Source: Micropterus salmoides
Lineage: Eukaryota; Chordata; Actinopteri; Centrarchiformes; Centrarchidae
Direction of reading: 5' to 3'
Length of the DNA: 64,000 bases
NCBI RefSeq assembly: GCF_014851395.1
Contig: NW_024040817.1
Location: 32,003,448-32,067,447, forward strand
This document shows positions 20,815 to 52,887 of the stretch, in pieces; the stretch's first letter is position 1; each line of letters starts with the position of its first letter. The notes beneath the pieces are model-generated. The model made no database searches, was not told the DNA's origin, and saw only the letters and a program-made list of their open reading frames with translations. The translations under genes were made by a program, and so were the position numbers.

Positions 20815-21057
20815 CCGGTCGAGGCAGATGGCCGCCCACCCTGAGCCATGGTTCTGCTCGAGGTTTCTGCCTCTTAAAAGGAAGTTTTTCCTTGCCTCTG
20901 TCGCCTAGTGCTTGCTCTTGGTGGGAACTGTTGGGCTTCTGTAAATAACATCACAGAGTACGGTCTAGACCTGCTCTTTTATGAAAAGCGCTGTGAGATA
21001 ACTGTTGTTGTGATTTGGCGCTATATAAATAAAATTTAATTGAATTGAATTGAACTT
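20815..21057 (+). mobile_element. L2 3'UTR copy, opposite orientation
   Basis: Nearly the reverse complement of 18966-19203: shared words include GGTCGAGGCAGATGGCCGCC, CTTAAAAGGAAGTTTTTCC and GCGCTGTGAGATAACTGTTG, ending in (TTGAA)n. A 3'-only L2 insertion. Confidence 0.88.
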
Positions 21058-21286
21058 TAATCACCGTCTTCACGATTAGCTAATCACGGTCTTTCAAATC
21101 ATAATTTTGATTTGAAAACGATTCATCGTTCAGCCCTAGTATATACAATACAATACTGTAAAATACACTACATAAATACCACACATAATTATTGTTATAG
21201 TATTTGTTTCATTTGATTAGATCAAATCTACATATTGCAATACTGTAAAATACAGAAAAGGTTTGTTAATCAATGATTGTAAATAG

Positions 21287-21805
21287 CCATGTTTCCATCG
21301 AATTGTCATATGAATTTTAAGCGTACTTTTGAAATGTCGCAAAAAAGAAAATTAAAAAAGCAAAATATGTGGATTTCCATCATCTGGTTTGGAGCGAATG
21401 AACCTGGCTACGGCAAGCGTAGTTACGTATGTAAGGGTTTCAAACCAGAAACAAAACCACCAGCATGGACCTGATGGCCATTGATCTTAGAAAAATGGAA
21501 AGGGGACCTCACGAATGTGTTGCAAACTGCTGCCAGCCATGTCTCTACGCGTCATAGGAATATCCAGAACGATGCTGACAGTGGAAACAGCTGATGTGAG
21601 TTACAAGTTCGCTATGTGAGAACTTATTCGGCAAAAGTCTTTCCATCTCCCATTTAGCGCATTAACTCGTTTTCGCCAAAGGCAAAAACCACCTCAAGCA
21701 GGCATAAAAACTTTTTTGCGAAATTAAGGATTTTTTTTTTATTTCCATCAACCTTTAATAATGCAATACTTCAAAATGTGCTTTAAAAAACGTTGATGGA
21801 AACAG
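21287..21805. mobile_element. Non-autonomous DNA transposon, TGTTTCCATC ends
   Basis: Left end ATGTTTCCATCGAATTG; right end GTTGATGGAAACAG, the inverse of CTGTTTCCATCAAC. About 0.5 kb between. The internal CAAAATATGTGGATTTCCAT and CAAAATGTGCTTT words also echo each other. No transposase. Confidence 0.6.
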
Positions 21806-22234
21806 TTATTGCTGTCTTCATTGATCATAGCTTGATAACATATAGTAGATATTATGGAGCTTATAGATTCTGTAAAGGTGGGTAAAGTAAGTGTATAGCC
21901 TAATGTGAAATATGTGTAATCTGCCTTTTACAGAACTGTTGCATAATACATTCAGCACTGTTTTAGAAGTGTCATGAGTTTGGAGTTTTGTACTATGAGT
22001 ACTGAAATTGTACCACATGCTTGTGATAATAGTACCACAGCAACAAAAACTGTTAAGCCAACCTCATCCAATCACAATCACCTGTCACACATATATCAGG
22101 TACATAATAGTTATGTAGTATTGTTGTAAAAGTTGTCAAATGGATAGACTTAGGCTGGATGGGGAACTACTGTCCAATTTAGCTGTCAGGTAAAACTCAT
22201 AAATAATCAGTTCTCAAACACATTTATACTGCAA

Positions 22235-22530
22235 CGGTAAGACTCAATGTTGTGGAATATGGAGCATGCAGGAGACAGACAGGGCAAGAGTCTGCCTGTG
22301 CAAGAGGAAGGGGATTTAGAGTGCAGGGTGGTATGGTGAGGGGAGAGGAAGAGGGAGAGGGGGCACAAAGGACGAGGAAGAGCCAGAGAAAGGCAAAGAC
22401 ACAGAGAAATCTCAAAGGAGATCCAGGCAACAATTATGATCAACCATGATATATGACGTATGACAGAGGCTGGTCGGAGAGTGCAGCCTAATCTGGGCCG
22501 GTCCACAGTGTGGTCAAAGAAATGTTTTGT
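22235..22530 (+). pseudogene. IS630/Tc1-like transposase N-terminal remnant
   Basis: A Gly/Arg/Glu-rich stretch (RGEEEGEGAQRTRK) followed, with frame changes, by EIQATIMINHDI and MTEAGRRVQPNLGRSTV. This matches the N-terminal helix-turn-helix of the multicopy fish IS630-like transposase whose central part is at 16265-16591, but it lies on the opposite strand. Confidence 0.65.
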
Positions 22531-24480
22531 TTAAAGTATAGTGTGTGCCATGACTGACATCAACTATTCATGACTGACATCAACTACTATTCAGCTGCCT
22601 AAACATACAATGTTAGCAATTGCACAATATTACATAATGGGTAACTATCACACCTTCAGAGTCATTTGACAGGATGTTTTTGCATTTTGACTGTCTTGGT
22701 CTAAGCAATGATAAAGGAGCCTTTTGTTTTGATTACAGTGATTTATTCATTGATGGATCTATTTTAATTTATGTTAATTCTTTATCTTTTGCAGGTCACA
22801 TAGAGTGGTGTGCTGATTGTACCACGTGGTGTGAGGATTGTACTTAGATTGTACTTAGGTAATTTTGTTTCAGTAAATGTGCCAAATTGATTGAGAAAAA
22901 CTGTAATATGGAGGTGGTCAACCCTTTGTAGCTATAACGGCTTCCACTCTTCTGGGAAGGATTTCAAAGATTTTTAATCTTTTTGTCTGTCCCAGAGGAA
23001 AAATCTTTTGCTCAGAATAGTATTTTCTTTAACTCTTGAGAAAACACTAAGATCTCAATAGTATATATTTTTGAGATCATTCCAGTCTGAATTGTTACTC
23101 CTAAAACCCCTTAGGAGAAAAGGATGAGATGAAGAGAGATTGAGGTTTTGAGACTTGGGTAAGACAAATGGATACTGAACTGAGATTTCAATAGGATAAA
23201 TGAAAGTAACAGATGAGATCTCATCATTATCTCTTTTTGAGTTCATTAATGTCTTGCTTGTTGCTCGTAAAAAGCAGTTGGAGGCTCTTTGTGAGCTTGA
23301 TTGTATCACATTACTGTCTGCGCTTGAGAACTGTTCTGGGGGTCCTGATTTGAACCCTGCTCCTGCTGTCCAAAGGGCAACGACTCTGCCGCTGCACCAT
23401 CCAGCTAACTAACTAAGATGAATAGAGTACAATTTTCCATTCGGCATTCGGTCCTTAATGAATTAATCTCTAAACATCAGGTCAAAGTATTGGGTGTTCC
23501 AGTTATGCTGGCTGTGATCTTAACCAATTGGAAAGCATGACATTTGAAAGTGCATTATTTATACAAAAAACAGCCCTTCCCAAAAGTATTGGGACAGCAG
23601 AGTCGCAGTACTTTGTCCATATAGTGTACATAAAATGTATACATATTGCATATTCTTTTCTACAGCCATGGCAAATGCAGAGGTCACACTTACTGCACTG
23701 TATAACTATACAATGTTGTACTGTTAACTGTAAGTTAATGTGTGTGAATAGATGTTTTACCTACTGGTACTGTAGCTCCTTCACTGTGTCACCATTCCAT
23801 TTAAATGGTACAACTGTTTCATGCTCACCTGGTGTCTTTTCAGCACCCTGTCAATAGTTGACAGGCTAACAGACTGGATGTTTTCAAATACACTGATAAT
23901 GGCATTATTTGCTATATACCATGGTGCAAATAGCCTCCTCCTGTTGAGATATGATAAGGGGCCCTCTGTCGCCCCTAAAGTGAGGTAGTCTTGCAGTCCT
24001 ATGTGGGAAAATACAGTAATGCAAAACGAGTGAGTAAGATTTCAAAAAAGATATCACTGTGTACATACACTATATATTGTATATACTGTCAGTATACATA
24101 TGTGTGTTTATGTGTACAGTATACTGTATGGACAGTATGTATCTGTAGAAAGTATTTTTGCTGTATACTGTAAATGCAAGTGAAAAAACTGTAACAGGAA
24201 GCATTACAGTAAGTATACAATATTACAGTAAAGTGCACACTGTTGTCCTGTTCTGTCTACGAAACGTTCCGACCAGCCTCAGCCATTGTAAGGCCATGAT
24301 TGAGAACATGGGAACGGGTCTATGTGCTTGGCCTTATGTACCTCTTCCTCTCTTTTGCCTCCCTATCCTTCCACCATGTAGCCTTACTCCTCGTCTTTTT
24401 CCCGGCTGTTGACCCTGTTCATTTAATTTTTGTTTTTCCATTAAATTTCTGTACAAAAGCATTTGCAGTTTCTTCAGAAA
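22531..24480. other. Intergenic, little recognised
   Basis: No gene. 24060-24240 is rich in short palindromes of the type TACAGTATACTGTA. 23540-23620 contains CCCAAAAGTATTGGGACAG, reminiscent of a DNA-transposon end. Neither was developed into a full element. Confidence 0.4.
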
Positions 24481-24509
24481 GTTGAGAAATTGCTGACTAT
24501 AAGACCAGT

Positions 24510-24732
24510 CATACTGAGTGTGGACTGGTGGCTGGAGAGGTGCCAGTTCACCTCCTTGGGACTGCCAAAGGTTGAGCAAGGCCCTGAACCCCTAACTGCA
24601 ATGTGGCACCCTCACTCAGCCCCCTCGCTCTGACATGTCTCCATAATGGATGTGTATAGGTCCTGTTTAAACATGTGTGTGTGTACAGTTGAATTGAATT
24701 TCACCTAGAGGGATTAATAAAGTATGTCTTCT
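24510..24732 (+). mobile_element. Retroposon 3' end (GGGATTAATAAAGTAT tail)
   Basis: The segment ends with GAATTTCACCTAGAGGGATTAATAAAGTAT, a common tail of fish SINE/LINE copies. The upstream GGACTGGTGGCTGGAGAGGTGCCAGTTC part belongs to the same repeat. Confidence 0.55.
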
Positions 24733-24865
24733 TCAAGTTGGGACTTGTGAAGAAAGAGTCTGAGAGCCAGGATAATGAAAGAAAGGTCCAGACCTGTCTG
24801 CCTAAATAGGGTTTTATAATTTGTGTTTTTGCACAGTGGAAATTGGAGTACAAATCACCTGGTTT

Positions 24866-25250
24866 AAAGGTTCAGTGTGTAATATTTAGGAGGATCTAGT
24901 GACAGTAGTACAATGCAACTATGTTTTCAGTGGTGTATAAAGACCTTTCATAATGAACTCTTGTTCCCTTTTCATGTTTTTATTACCTTAGAATAAGCCA
25001 TTTCTATCTACACACACCCCAAGTCCTCTTCCATGGACATCGCCATGTTGCGCTGCCATGTTTCTGCAGTAGCCCAAACGGACAAACTGCTCTACAGAGC
25101 ACATGTCATCACTACGTTGAATACAAATGAAGAAAAACAAAAACAAATAACATTAGTAGTAGTGGTGGACCAGTTTATTAGAAGTAAGAAAAAAAGAGAA
25201 ATTTGGACACGTATTATTTGGCACAAGAGCCGACAGAGCTAATTAGTTTC
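24866..25250 (+). mobile_element. Non-autonomous DNA transposon, right end missing
   Basis: Starts AAAGGTTCAGTGTGTAATATTTAGG and contains CCTTAGAATAAGCCATTTCTA, CCTCTTCCATGGACATCGCC and GCAGTAGCCCAAACGGACAAA. This matches a percomorph repeat recalled from memory. The symmetrical right terminus was not found. Confidence 0.5.
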
Positions 25251-25446
25251 CACCGGATGGGCCTGTAAACAGTGATGCTAAAATATGTTAGATGAAAGTA
25301 AGAGCAGGAATAGAAGAACCCACCTCCATACCTCAGATATTCAGGTACAAGCTACAACAGTGCTGCTAATAATATAAATCATAATTTTTTTTAGAGTAAA
25401 TAAATAAAATGGCACTGTTTCTCTCTCATTGGCGGCATGTCCACAG

Positions 25447-26252
25447 CAGAGATGGGGACTCAAATTTGAGACTCTGACTCGAGTCGACTTAAGTCGCACA
25501 CACAGTGACTTGAGACTCGACTTGAGACTCGTCCTTAAAAGACTTCAGACTTGACTCGGACTTGAGGTGCGGGACTCATGAACAATGTTTATTTTATTGG
25601 GAAACATGTGATGAAAGTGCTGTTATTCCTCTCCCTCCATCCTTACCTATAACTTGCCTACATAACACGTAGTATCAGCTGCGCGCGGCGACACATGAGA
25701 GAGAACAACATATATCGGCAGCTGCTGAGCAATTGATCATAAACTTTGGCTTTAAAACTTCATACAACAAGGCCCAAACAAAGAAGCACTGAACGCAAAA
25801 TAGGTTAGTAACCTGGGGTGAGTAAAGATGTTTAGCTCAGCATTGGCCACCTAAAGTTAGCTTGCTTCTTGCTTCAGCTACGACCTACGAGAGGTTAACT
25901 CCGACTGGCTGCAAACAGGTTACATGTTGATCATGTAACGTTGCAGTTTATTTAGTTAATGTTACGCTGGTTTGAGAGTCTGGGGAATGTGTTGGCTTAC
26001 TGTAGTTTATAAACTGTGATTAGTTGTGGAGGCATTGTACATTAGGCTACATGGTTGTGCTCTGTAAGTGAAAAACAGGTTACAGTTACAGAATCCCTTA
26101 TAGCTCTGCAGTTTTATAAGCAGCCTGGATTGAACGCAGCAGGTGATACAACATTCATGATAACCACGAGTGACTTGAGACTTGACTTGGACTCTAGCTC
26201 AGAACTTGAGACTTGACTTGGACTGTAGCTCAAAGACTTGTGAGCATCTCTT
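25447..26252. mobile_element. hAT-type MITE with 8-bp target duplication
   Basis: The left end CAGAGATGGGGACTC is followed by repeated GACTTGAGACT words; the right end is CAAAGACTTGTGAGCATCTCTT. Flanks GTCCACAG (25439-25446) and GTCCACAA (26253-26260) form an 8-bp duplication with one mismatch, as expected for hAT elements. About 0.8 kb, no transposase. Confidence 0.75.
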
Positions 26253-26260
26253 GTCCACAA

Positions 26261-28560
26261 GACTATCAGAGGCTTCATTTAAATACACATTTTGAGGAAA
26301 CACATAATCTAACCATGTCACACAGAAAGACTGAACAAGATACTAATTTCTTTGCCACCCCAAAGTGAGTACTGACCTCAGCTTGGCCACCCCTACAAAA
26401 ACAGTTTGGCTCCTCCATTGCACCATTTACAGGATATGAGCACCATCCGGCTTCACTGGTCAGCCAATATGAACGCCCTCAGACCCCATATAGAAAAGTC
26501 CAACACACCAACACAGATACACGGAGGGGAAACTTAACCTTCTCATCTGATTTTTGATTTGATGGGAGGGACCCAGGTGTATTTTCCAGAAAGTCTAGAA
26601 TTAACCTTTTAGTCTTTTACATCTCCGTCAGTAGTAATTCTGTTGGTTTTTCTCAGCGTTCATGTCTGCCTGTGTATTTGTGTGCACAGCTGCAGACACA
26701 GTCTCTTACTATAATCCTCTAGACAATGTCAGCCAAAAGATGTTTATTAATAACCATCTGGGGCCTAGAGAGGGGAATAACTTACATAGTCATCCCATGG
26801 CCTGTATACCCTATCCATCCCCAGGAGAAATCCAATTATAGGCATTACAGGCCAGGTGGTGGAATAGGGTTACAGGACAGGCATTCCTTCCTAGTGTCAG
26901 TTTGTATTGTGTTTGCTCTATCTCACAACTTCTCACCCCATCACCAAGACAGTTTGTGTAAAATAAATTCTCTTTAAACATAAAGGAGCATCCTGACAGT
27001 AATTTCATACATTATTCTTGAGGGAAACAGTGTGGTTTTGGTGATGAATTTTTTCAGACAAATCCTTTTGCCTTTGGAATCAATAGCAACATTCAGTAAA
27101 AAAGAAATCTCAACCATCCCATGCACTCCTGAAAAGTGAAGAAAGATTTGCACTGTGAAATACACGACATGACCAAACACTTCATAGAACTTTCTTCTAA
27201 ACTGGACACTTGATAAAGTGATAAATCTGCACTGTTTAATATTTTTAGGTGAACAGTGAATCAAATGACTATATGCTTTGACTGTGCAGTTTCCCTCAGT
27301 TCTGAGTCTTGTACCATCTTTCATCTCATTGTTGTTCTGTTTGGTTCCATCTCACCTTTTTTCCTCATTTGATAACACACATCTTAGGCGTAGCAGAAAG
27401 CCCTGATTACTTCCTGTCTAGCCACTGTTCCACTAATTCATGTAACTCAGTATGATCTGCCTTTGAGGGTTGCTTTCATCAGTCCATCTGAGAAAATAAA
27501 ATGTGTTTTGGGGTTTTACTATACATTTTCTAAAATCATCTACTTCTTTCTAGATGAGTGCTTTGACCTTTCTTATTGATAAGTGTTATTCTTTATAACT
27601 GATGAAGATTAAACAATCCCATGTTCATATCCATATACTATATATTAATGCTATATGTTAGTGTGTTAAAGCGCCCATTCAGTCCCATTGTATCTATAAC
27701 TCAGCTACTACCTTAAGGTCAATGAGTTTTCAGATCATTTCAAAATCCTCTAAATATCATGGCAATCATTATCAATGCACACAGCAATCACACGCTTTTT
27801 CTTCACTTGGACTTTGCAAACCCTATCTGCTGAAGAAGATCAGTTGATAAAAAGACCCCAGAACAGACCTTTCGAGAGAAATTGTTTTCTAAATGTTAAT
27901 TGTTTCTTCTACAATATATTAGATATGTTGTGATAGAAATGTAATTCATATTGCCCAACCCTCTCAAAGGCATCAACAGTTATAGCGCTTTAACCCTACA
28001 TCACATGGACATTGTAAACTTTAATGGTGACAAATGGATCTGCTCACTTAATGGCAGCAGCAGCTGTTATTTAACTTCATGGTGGCCACGATAAAAAGTT
28101 GAAACATGTTGGAAAACATGTTACAACGTACTTTTTAAGAAAGAGAGTCATACATTTCTGTGAGATATTTAGAAGATTAAAAGGACCCTGAAATATTTTG
28201 AAGATAACACATCAAGTGGAGTCTGGCAATCGTACAATCACAAATGACAGGTACCCTTAGTCCTATGACCTTTGTCTGGTCTGTAATTTTAGCAGTGTCT
28301 GTCAGACAGAAAAAGACAAAAACTTTTTTGTTTGTCATGTCTACTATTAGCATTTAGGCTCTTGTTAACCTCCTTTTATTTCAAATTAGATAAACTGTAT
28401 TGATCCCATGCTAGGAAATGGCACTTGAGGACCAACAACACAAGAAAAAGTCTAGAGGCTAGGCTAAAACATACATGCAAACATATGTTGTTAGTGTGCA
28501 GGCTCACTTTTCATTTGAGCTGTGACTGGAGAGGATAGAGGAGGCTGTGGGCATGAGGGT
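26261..28560. other. Intergenic, upstream of tpm3; no gene recognised
   Basis: AT-rich. The longest frame (26974-27324, minus, 116 codons) resembles nothing known to me and lacks splice or composition support. The proximal 500 bases could hold muscle regulatory sites, but none was identified with confidence. Confidence 0.4.
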
Positions 28561-28600
28561 AAGTTGAGGGGCTTAGAAGTGGGAGTGTCTCCTCCCCTGT

Positions 28601-28743
28601 CATATAAATGGTCTCACTCTATCTAGAGTTTAGTGCCTCCACCAGTTTGCCAGGCTTTTGCAGGTCATCCCTCCTGCACCCTTTTGTCTTCCCCTCTCTA
28701 TTCATTTTGTGCGCCTGCAAAAGCCCATTAAACCTCAGCCAAA
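28601..28743 (+). promoter_or_regulatory. tpm3: tpm3 core promoter and 5'UTR (candidate)
   Basis: TATAAAT at 28603-28609 lies about 135 bases before the ATG, which would place initiation near 28635 and give a 5'UTR of about 110 bases. The ATG context AAAATGG is favourable. No intron is evident between the TATA box and the ATG. Functional use is inferred. Confidence 0.55.
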
Positions 28744-48987
<20,244 letters not shown>

Positions 48988-48991
<4 letters not shown>

Positions 48992-49435
48992 ATGCCCAGA
49001 AGCTCCACCATCCTGTCAGACTGAGGTTTCAAGATTCAGCCTTTTTTTTTTCTTAGTCTGTCCATCTCCAATCTCCCCTCCCTTTTATTCTGTCTCATCT
49101 ATCCTTCCTCATTCCTCAGCTGTTCTTATCTTCTTCTTTCGGCTGCTCTCCGACTGGTGAACTGTTACAAACTTTGTCTCGTTAGATCTGCTGAACTTGC
49201 TCCTTTTCACTCAGTCTCTTGTGATCTAATAGCCATTGTTCTTGGTATGTTTTCTGTTTAAGGATGTTTTTTGTCTGATTTCATTCTTCATTTTAATTCT
49301 GTATCAATGTTGTTCTGTACCACTGTTAAACAAAGGAGAAATGCTCGAGTTAATGCATCTGTGTCCATGGCTGTTTTTGTTAAATTCAAATTTCGTTAAT
49401 GATTTAGATTACAGTCTCCAACATACAGTGTAACA
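48988..49435 (+). CDS. tpm3: tpm3 exon 9b, stop codon and 3'UTR
   Basis: A strong acceptor (CTTGCTTCTTGTGTTTTCAG) is followed by T then TAA, so AT|T makes Ile284 and translation stops at once at 48989-48991; the rest is 3'UTR. Restoring the conserved MTSI end is the main evidence. No AATAAA or ATTAAA occurs from 48992 to 49435, so the 3' end is uncertain. Confidence 0.72.
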
Positions 49436-50634
49436 CTTCCCAATTTACAATGCCATTTGTTGTAATGTAACAGTATACTGTACTGTATATACCGATACAT
49501 ATGTGTAGGTACAAGACAGCAAGATGCAAAGTTAGGGAATAAGGAGGCAAGGTATAACGGCTACCCATCCTATTACGGGGTACAGTATGACTTACTGAGC
49601 AACAAAGCTACAAGTCTAAGAGATGATTGTGTAATGTGTATGTAGCATTAAGTCTGCTGTTATTTCAAAATTATAAAACTGGAGCGCTACATATTCAAAC
49701 AAAATAAGGATAGGCAAACTAGTTAGTTCTACATTTGTGTTTTTTCTTTGGAACAAACAGAGGTCCAGGGAATGGAGTATTATCAGGGATGTGACACTGT
49801 TCATTGTTGTTATGGAGTACAGTAAGTAGAAAAGCTTTTATGTTACAGTACAGTGAGAATCAAACCCAGATCTTCCTCACCAAAGGAATGAGTCCAATCC
49901 ACGGCACCATCGCCACCTGCAGAGATGATTGATTTTATGTGCTGTCACACAAGGACGCAAACATTACAGTCGCTGACAAACATTATTGATATCTTAGCAA
50001 AATGTTTGTGAAGGTTTTCAGTCATCCAGGTAATGGTTATCCAAGGAAGGTTAAAATCAAGGGCAACTGGACTTGAAGAAACTAGAAGACGTTTTGTCCC
50101 TCACCCAAGAGACTTCTTCAGTTCAGAACTCAAGAAGTCTCTTGGATGAGTGATTGGTTATTTCATAACTTTCAAACTCAGCATTTCTCTTCTAAAAGAT
50201 AAACTAACTTCAAACTAGTTCAACTTGCATCCAATCCCTAATGCCAAAACCTCAGGCAATATCTCTTCAAAACATCTCTATAGCATCTCCATAGAACTGC
50301 TCCATGGTAGATAGTCTCGGCTGCCTCTCACTTGTGACTTGTGTGCAGCTCTAAAGAATATCATGCTCATTTTAGAAAAGGTACGAGGTAAATAAAATGA
50401 TTAAGTCTTCTTTAAATTCCTCCTAACACCAGATTGTAGTTCAGGAGGTCAAACTGTATACCCTGTAATAAGATAATAGGTGCCCTTAAGTTTAAAAATA
50501 ACAACAGCATATAATCTTTTTCAGTTTGCACATTGTTACCTCCTTGTTTCCTTGCTCGACATTTTGTTATTCACCTACATGTATGTATCGGTACATACTG
50601 TTATTATGAAAAAAGTACACTGTAAATTGGGAAG
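49436..50634. mobile_element. DNA transposon with long inverted repeats
   Basis: The left end CTTCCCAATTTACA (49436-49449) is exactly inverted at TGTAAATTGGGAAG (50621-50634). Further inward, AACAGTAT..ACCGATACATA..TGTAGGT is matched on both sides, giving imperfect repeats of roughly 80-120 bases. 1.2 kb, no transposase. It begins directly after the tpm3 terminal exon and contains repeat family B with a hairpin. Confidence 0.7.
50105..50145. repeat. Perfect 14-base hairpin
   Basis: CCAAGAGACTTCTT (50105-50118) and AAGAAGTCTCTTGG (50132-50145) are exact inverses around a 13-base loop. The stem lies inside repeat family B, whose GAAGACGTTTTGTCCCTCACCC part precedes it. Confidence 0.85.
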
Positions 50635-52880
50635 AGTATGCTGACAGTTGTAGGCTGGAGTCTAAAGTGTTATCTGCTTTTTTAATATTTCTATTTTACA
50701 GTTTTAATAGTAGTTATTAGTAGTAATTAGCCCTAAAAGAATTCGCAGTCACTAGTAACAAATTATTTAAAAAAAATAATTTCAATATGCAGTAAGTGAG
50801 CTGCTGGTGAAGGTCTGCAGTTGATTATAATGATGAAAAACAACATTTCATTTAGACCTGATCTTCTTGGTGGATTTTTATAACTTTATAACGAAGTATT
50901 GACCTTCCAATCCTAATGCTCCAAAGAAAGTGGGATTGTGGGAGATTAATACATTGGCTATGAGCTGACAGTCTATTAAAGTATATTAAATCACCAAAAA
51001 ACACTCAGTGTATTAATTTCTCAGTGTACCACAATCAAACAGCAGCACCAACTACAACCTCCAAAGTGATGATAGAGTTGAATTAACACCTCTCAGTTTC
51101 AACACAAACTATATTCATGAACTTTCATGAGGGTTCAATGCAGGGCTGTTGGATTAGTTTTAGCTAGGTGAACTGCATAAACAGATAAACAGACACTGAG
51201 TTAAAATTGTACTATATTCTTTCATCATCAGGACTGAAGGCACAAAGAATAAATAATTATGTAATATTTATATTTTATAATAATAATCTTTCATAGCACA
51301 ATTTGTGTGCAATAATTAATTGGCTTCAGTAATATCCTGCATCTGCAGTGCTTCAGTGTGGCTTTTAAAGAGACATGTGTATGAATTAAAGATCATTAAA
51401 GATCCCATGAAACAGAGACAGTCCATCTTCATTCAGTGGGGCTGTGTGGGATTTCCTGACTGCTGGTTGGTCCTTTGGTGTGTATTGCAAAAACAGTCAC
51501 ACGAGTATTAAATCACCGGCCACGCAAGTATTAACTTTGCGTTTGGTCTGAATGCAGAGTTACTGGAAAAACAGGAAATGTTATTAATGGAAACAAAGAG
51601 GCGGTCCAGTCTATAAGAGTGCTGGTGCCGTCTGTACCCTGGTAGAGAGATCATTTAGAGAATAGAATAATCGATTTCCACAAACAGTGCATCTGTGTTT
51701 CTGCTGGATGATTGTGCACGGTCCAAGCTGAACAAAAGCAAATTGTGACCTGCGAGTCCACCTCAGGTCGCTCCAAAACAGGAAACACAGGCTTAAATGT
51801 ATCCGTTGTACAGGCTTTAATTGCAGTGAAGGATAAAAACATAAACATTTTTTATTATCACTTTGAACCAGTTCGGTTCTTTAATATGTAATATATGTAC
51901 ATTCATATTCATACTATATTATTACACTTAAGAATAGCTAATTACTGTTACCAAATCTTGGACTTACTACAATGTGCTTTGTCAAATGAAACAACTGAAT
52001 GACATGAAAGGGAAATTAACCTGTTTAACAAATAGGCTGCTGGTCATTTCAGCAAACATACACATGCAAACTCGACTGAGAAGAAGAGAGACAAAGTAAT
52101 AGCTTTGGCATTAAAAAAATGGGATTTAAAAAAATCTTACTGTTATGATTTTTTCAAGTCTTGGAGGATGCCAGATGGCAATACAAATGATAACAGGTGT
52201 ACGCGATGAAGTTATTTACAACACAGGTATGATTGTGCCATTTTAAAATGATCATGAGGAATACATGAAAATACAAAAGACTGAAATGTTGTTGGAAGTT
52301 CTGTGTGCAGTACTGATTCAAGTTTGAAAAACAACAAAACTTAAATAAACACTCACTGATAGTGTTATAGCACCCCCCAAACCCCATATTTCCTCCCAGC
52401 TAACTGCTGATGTTTCGAACATCAGTGGATCTGACTTTGACAGTTCATCCTCGAGCTTAGAAACAGCAACTGAAAGGTGTTTCTCCTCATGAGGATCGTT
52501 ATCAAGCTGAACTTTTAAGTCAACATGGATGAGAAGTCCTAGAAGTTTTCAGAATCATAGAGCATTTCTACATTTGCATGTCAACTGAGCATGCTACAAT
52601 GAGGAGTGGTTGAAAGCTCAACCTTAGCAACTAAATGGACCTTGAGGTGGGATTGTTTTGTCACTAATCAAAAGTGAAATTTGAACATTAACAGCAATTT
52701 GGGGTTTTGGAATGATAGTGGTCACTACAAGAAAATCATGTACTTATTACTTAAGAGCATTAAAGGGCAACTTAACAGCGGCCATCGGTGACACCTGAAA
52801 CTTTTAACAAGAGAGGACAGCAAAACTATGCTGTCCAGTCTGATGTGAAGTCTTTTAAGTAAAACCCGAGTTTATGGCAG
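50635..52880. other. Intergenic between tpm3 and the dapk2-like gene
   Basis: AT-rich. No gene, RNA or recognised repeat. Convergent gene ends flank it. Confidence 0.5.
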
Positions 52881-52887
52881 CTTGGGC

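Larger units (their letters stand above)
16946..21139. mobile_element. Nested composite element with CTAGGGCTGA ends
   Basis: The left end reads CTAGGGCTGAATGAT and the right end is the inverse of CTAGGGCTGAACGATGAATCG. TATA flanks both sides (16942-16945 and 21140-21143). The host is a hAT-like non-autonomous element, judged by its ends and AT-rich GATTATTTT interior. It was interrupted by a Rex/CR1-like LINE (about 17139-18905) and then by L2 sequence in two orientations (18963-20740 minus, 20815-21057 plus). Host blocks resume at about 18910 (AATAAACACAGTTAAAG) and 21058-21139. Confidence 0.7.

Noticed and set aside
26974..27324. 116-codon minus-strand open frame upstream of tpm3
   Set aside because: No recognisable domain, no splice partners and AT-rich composition like the surrounding intergenic DNA.
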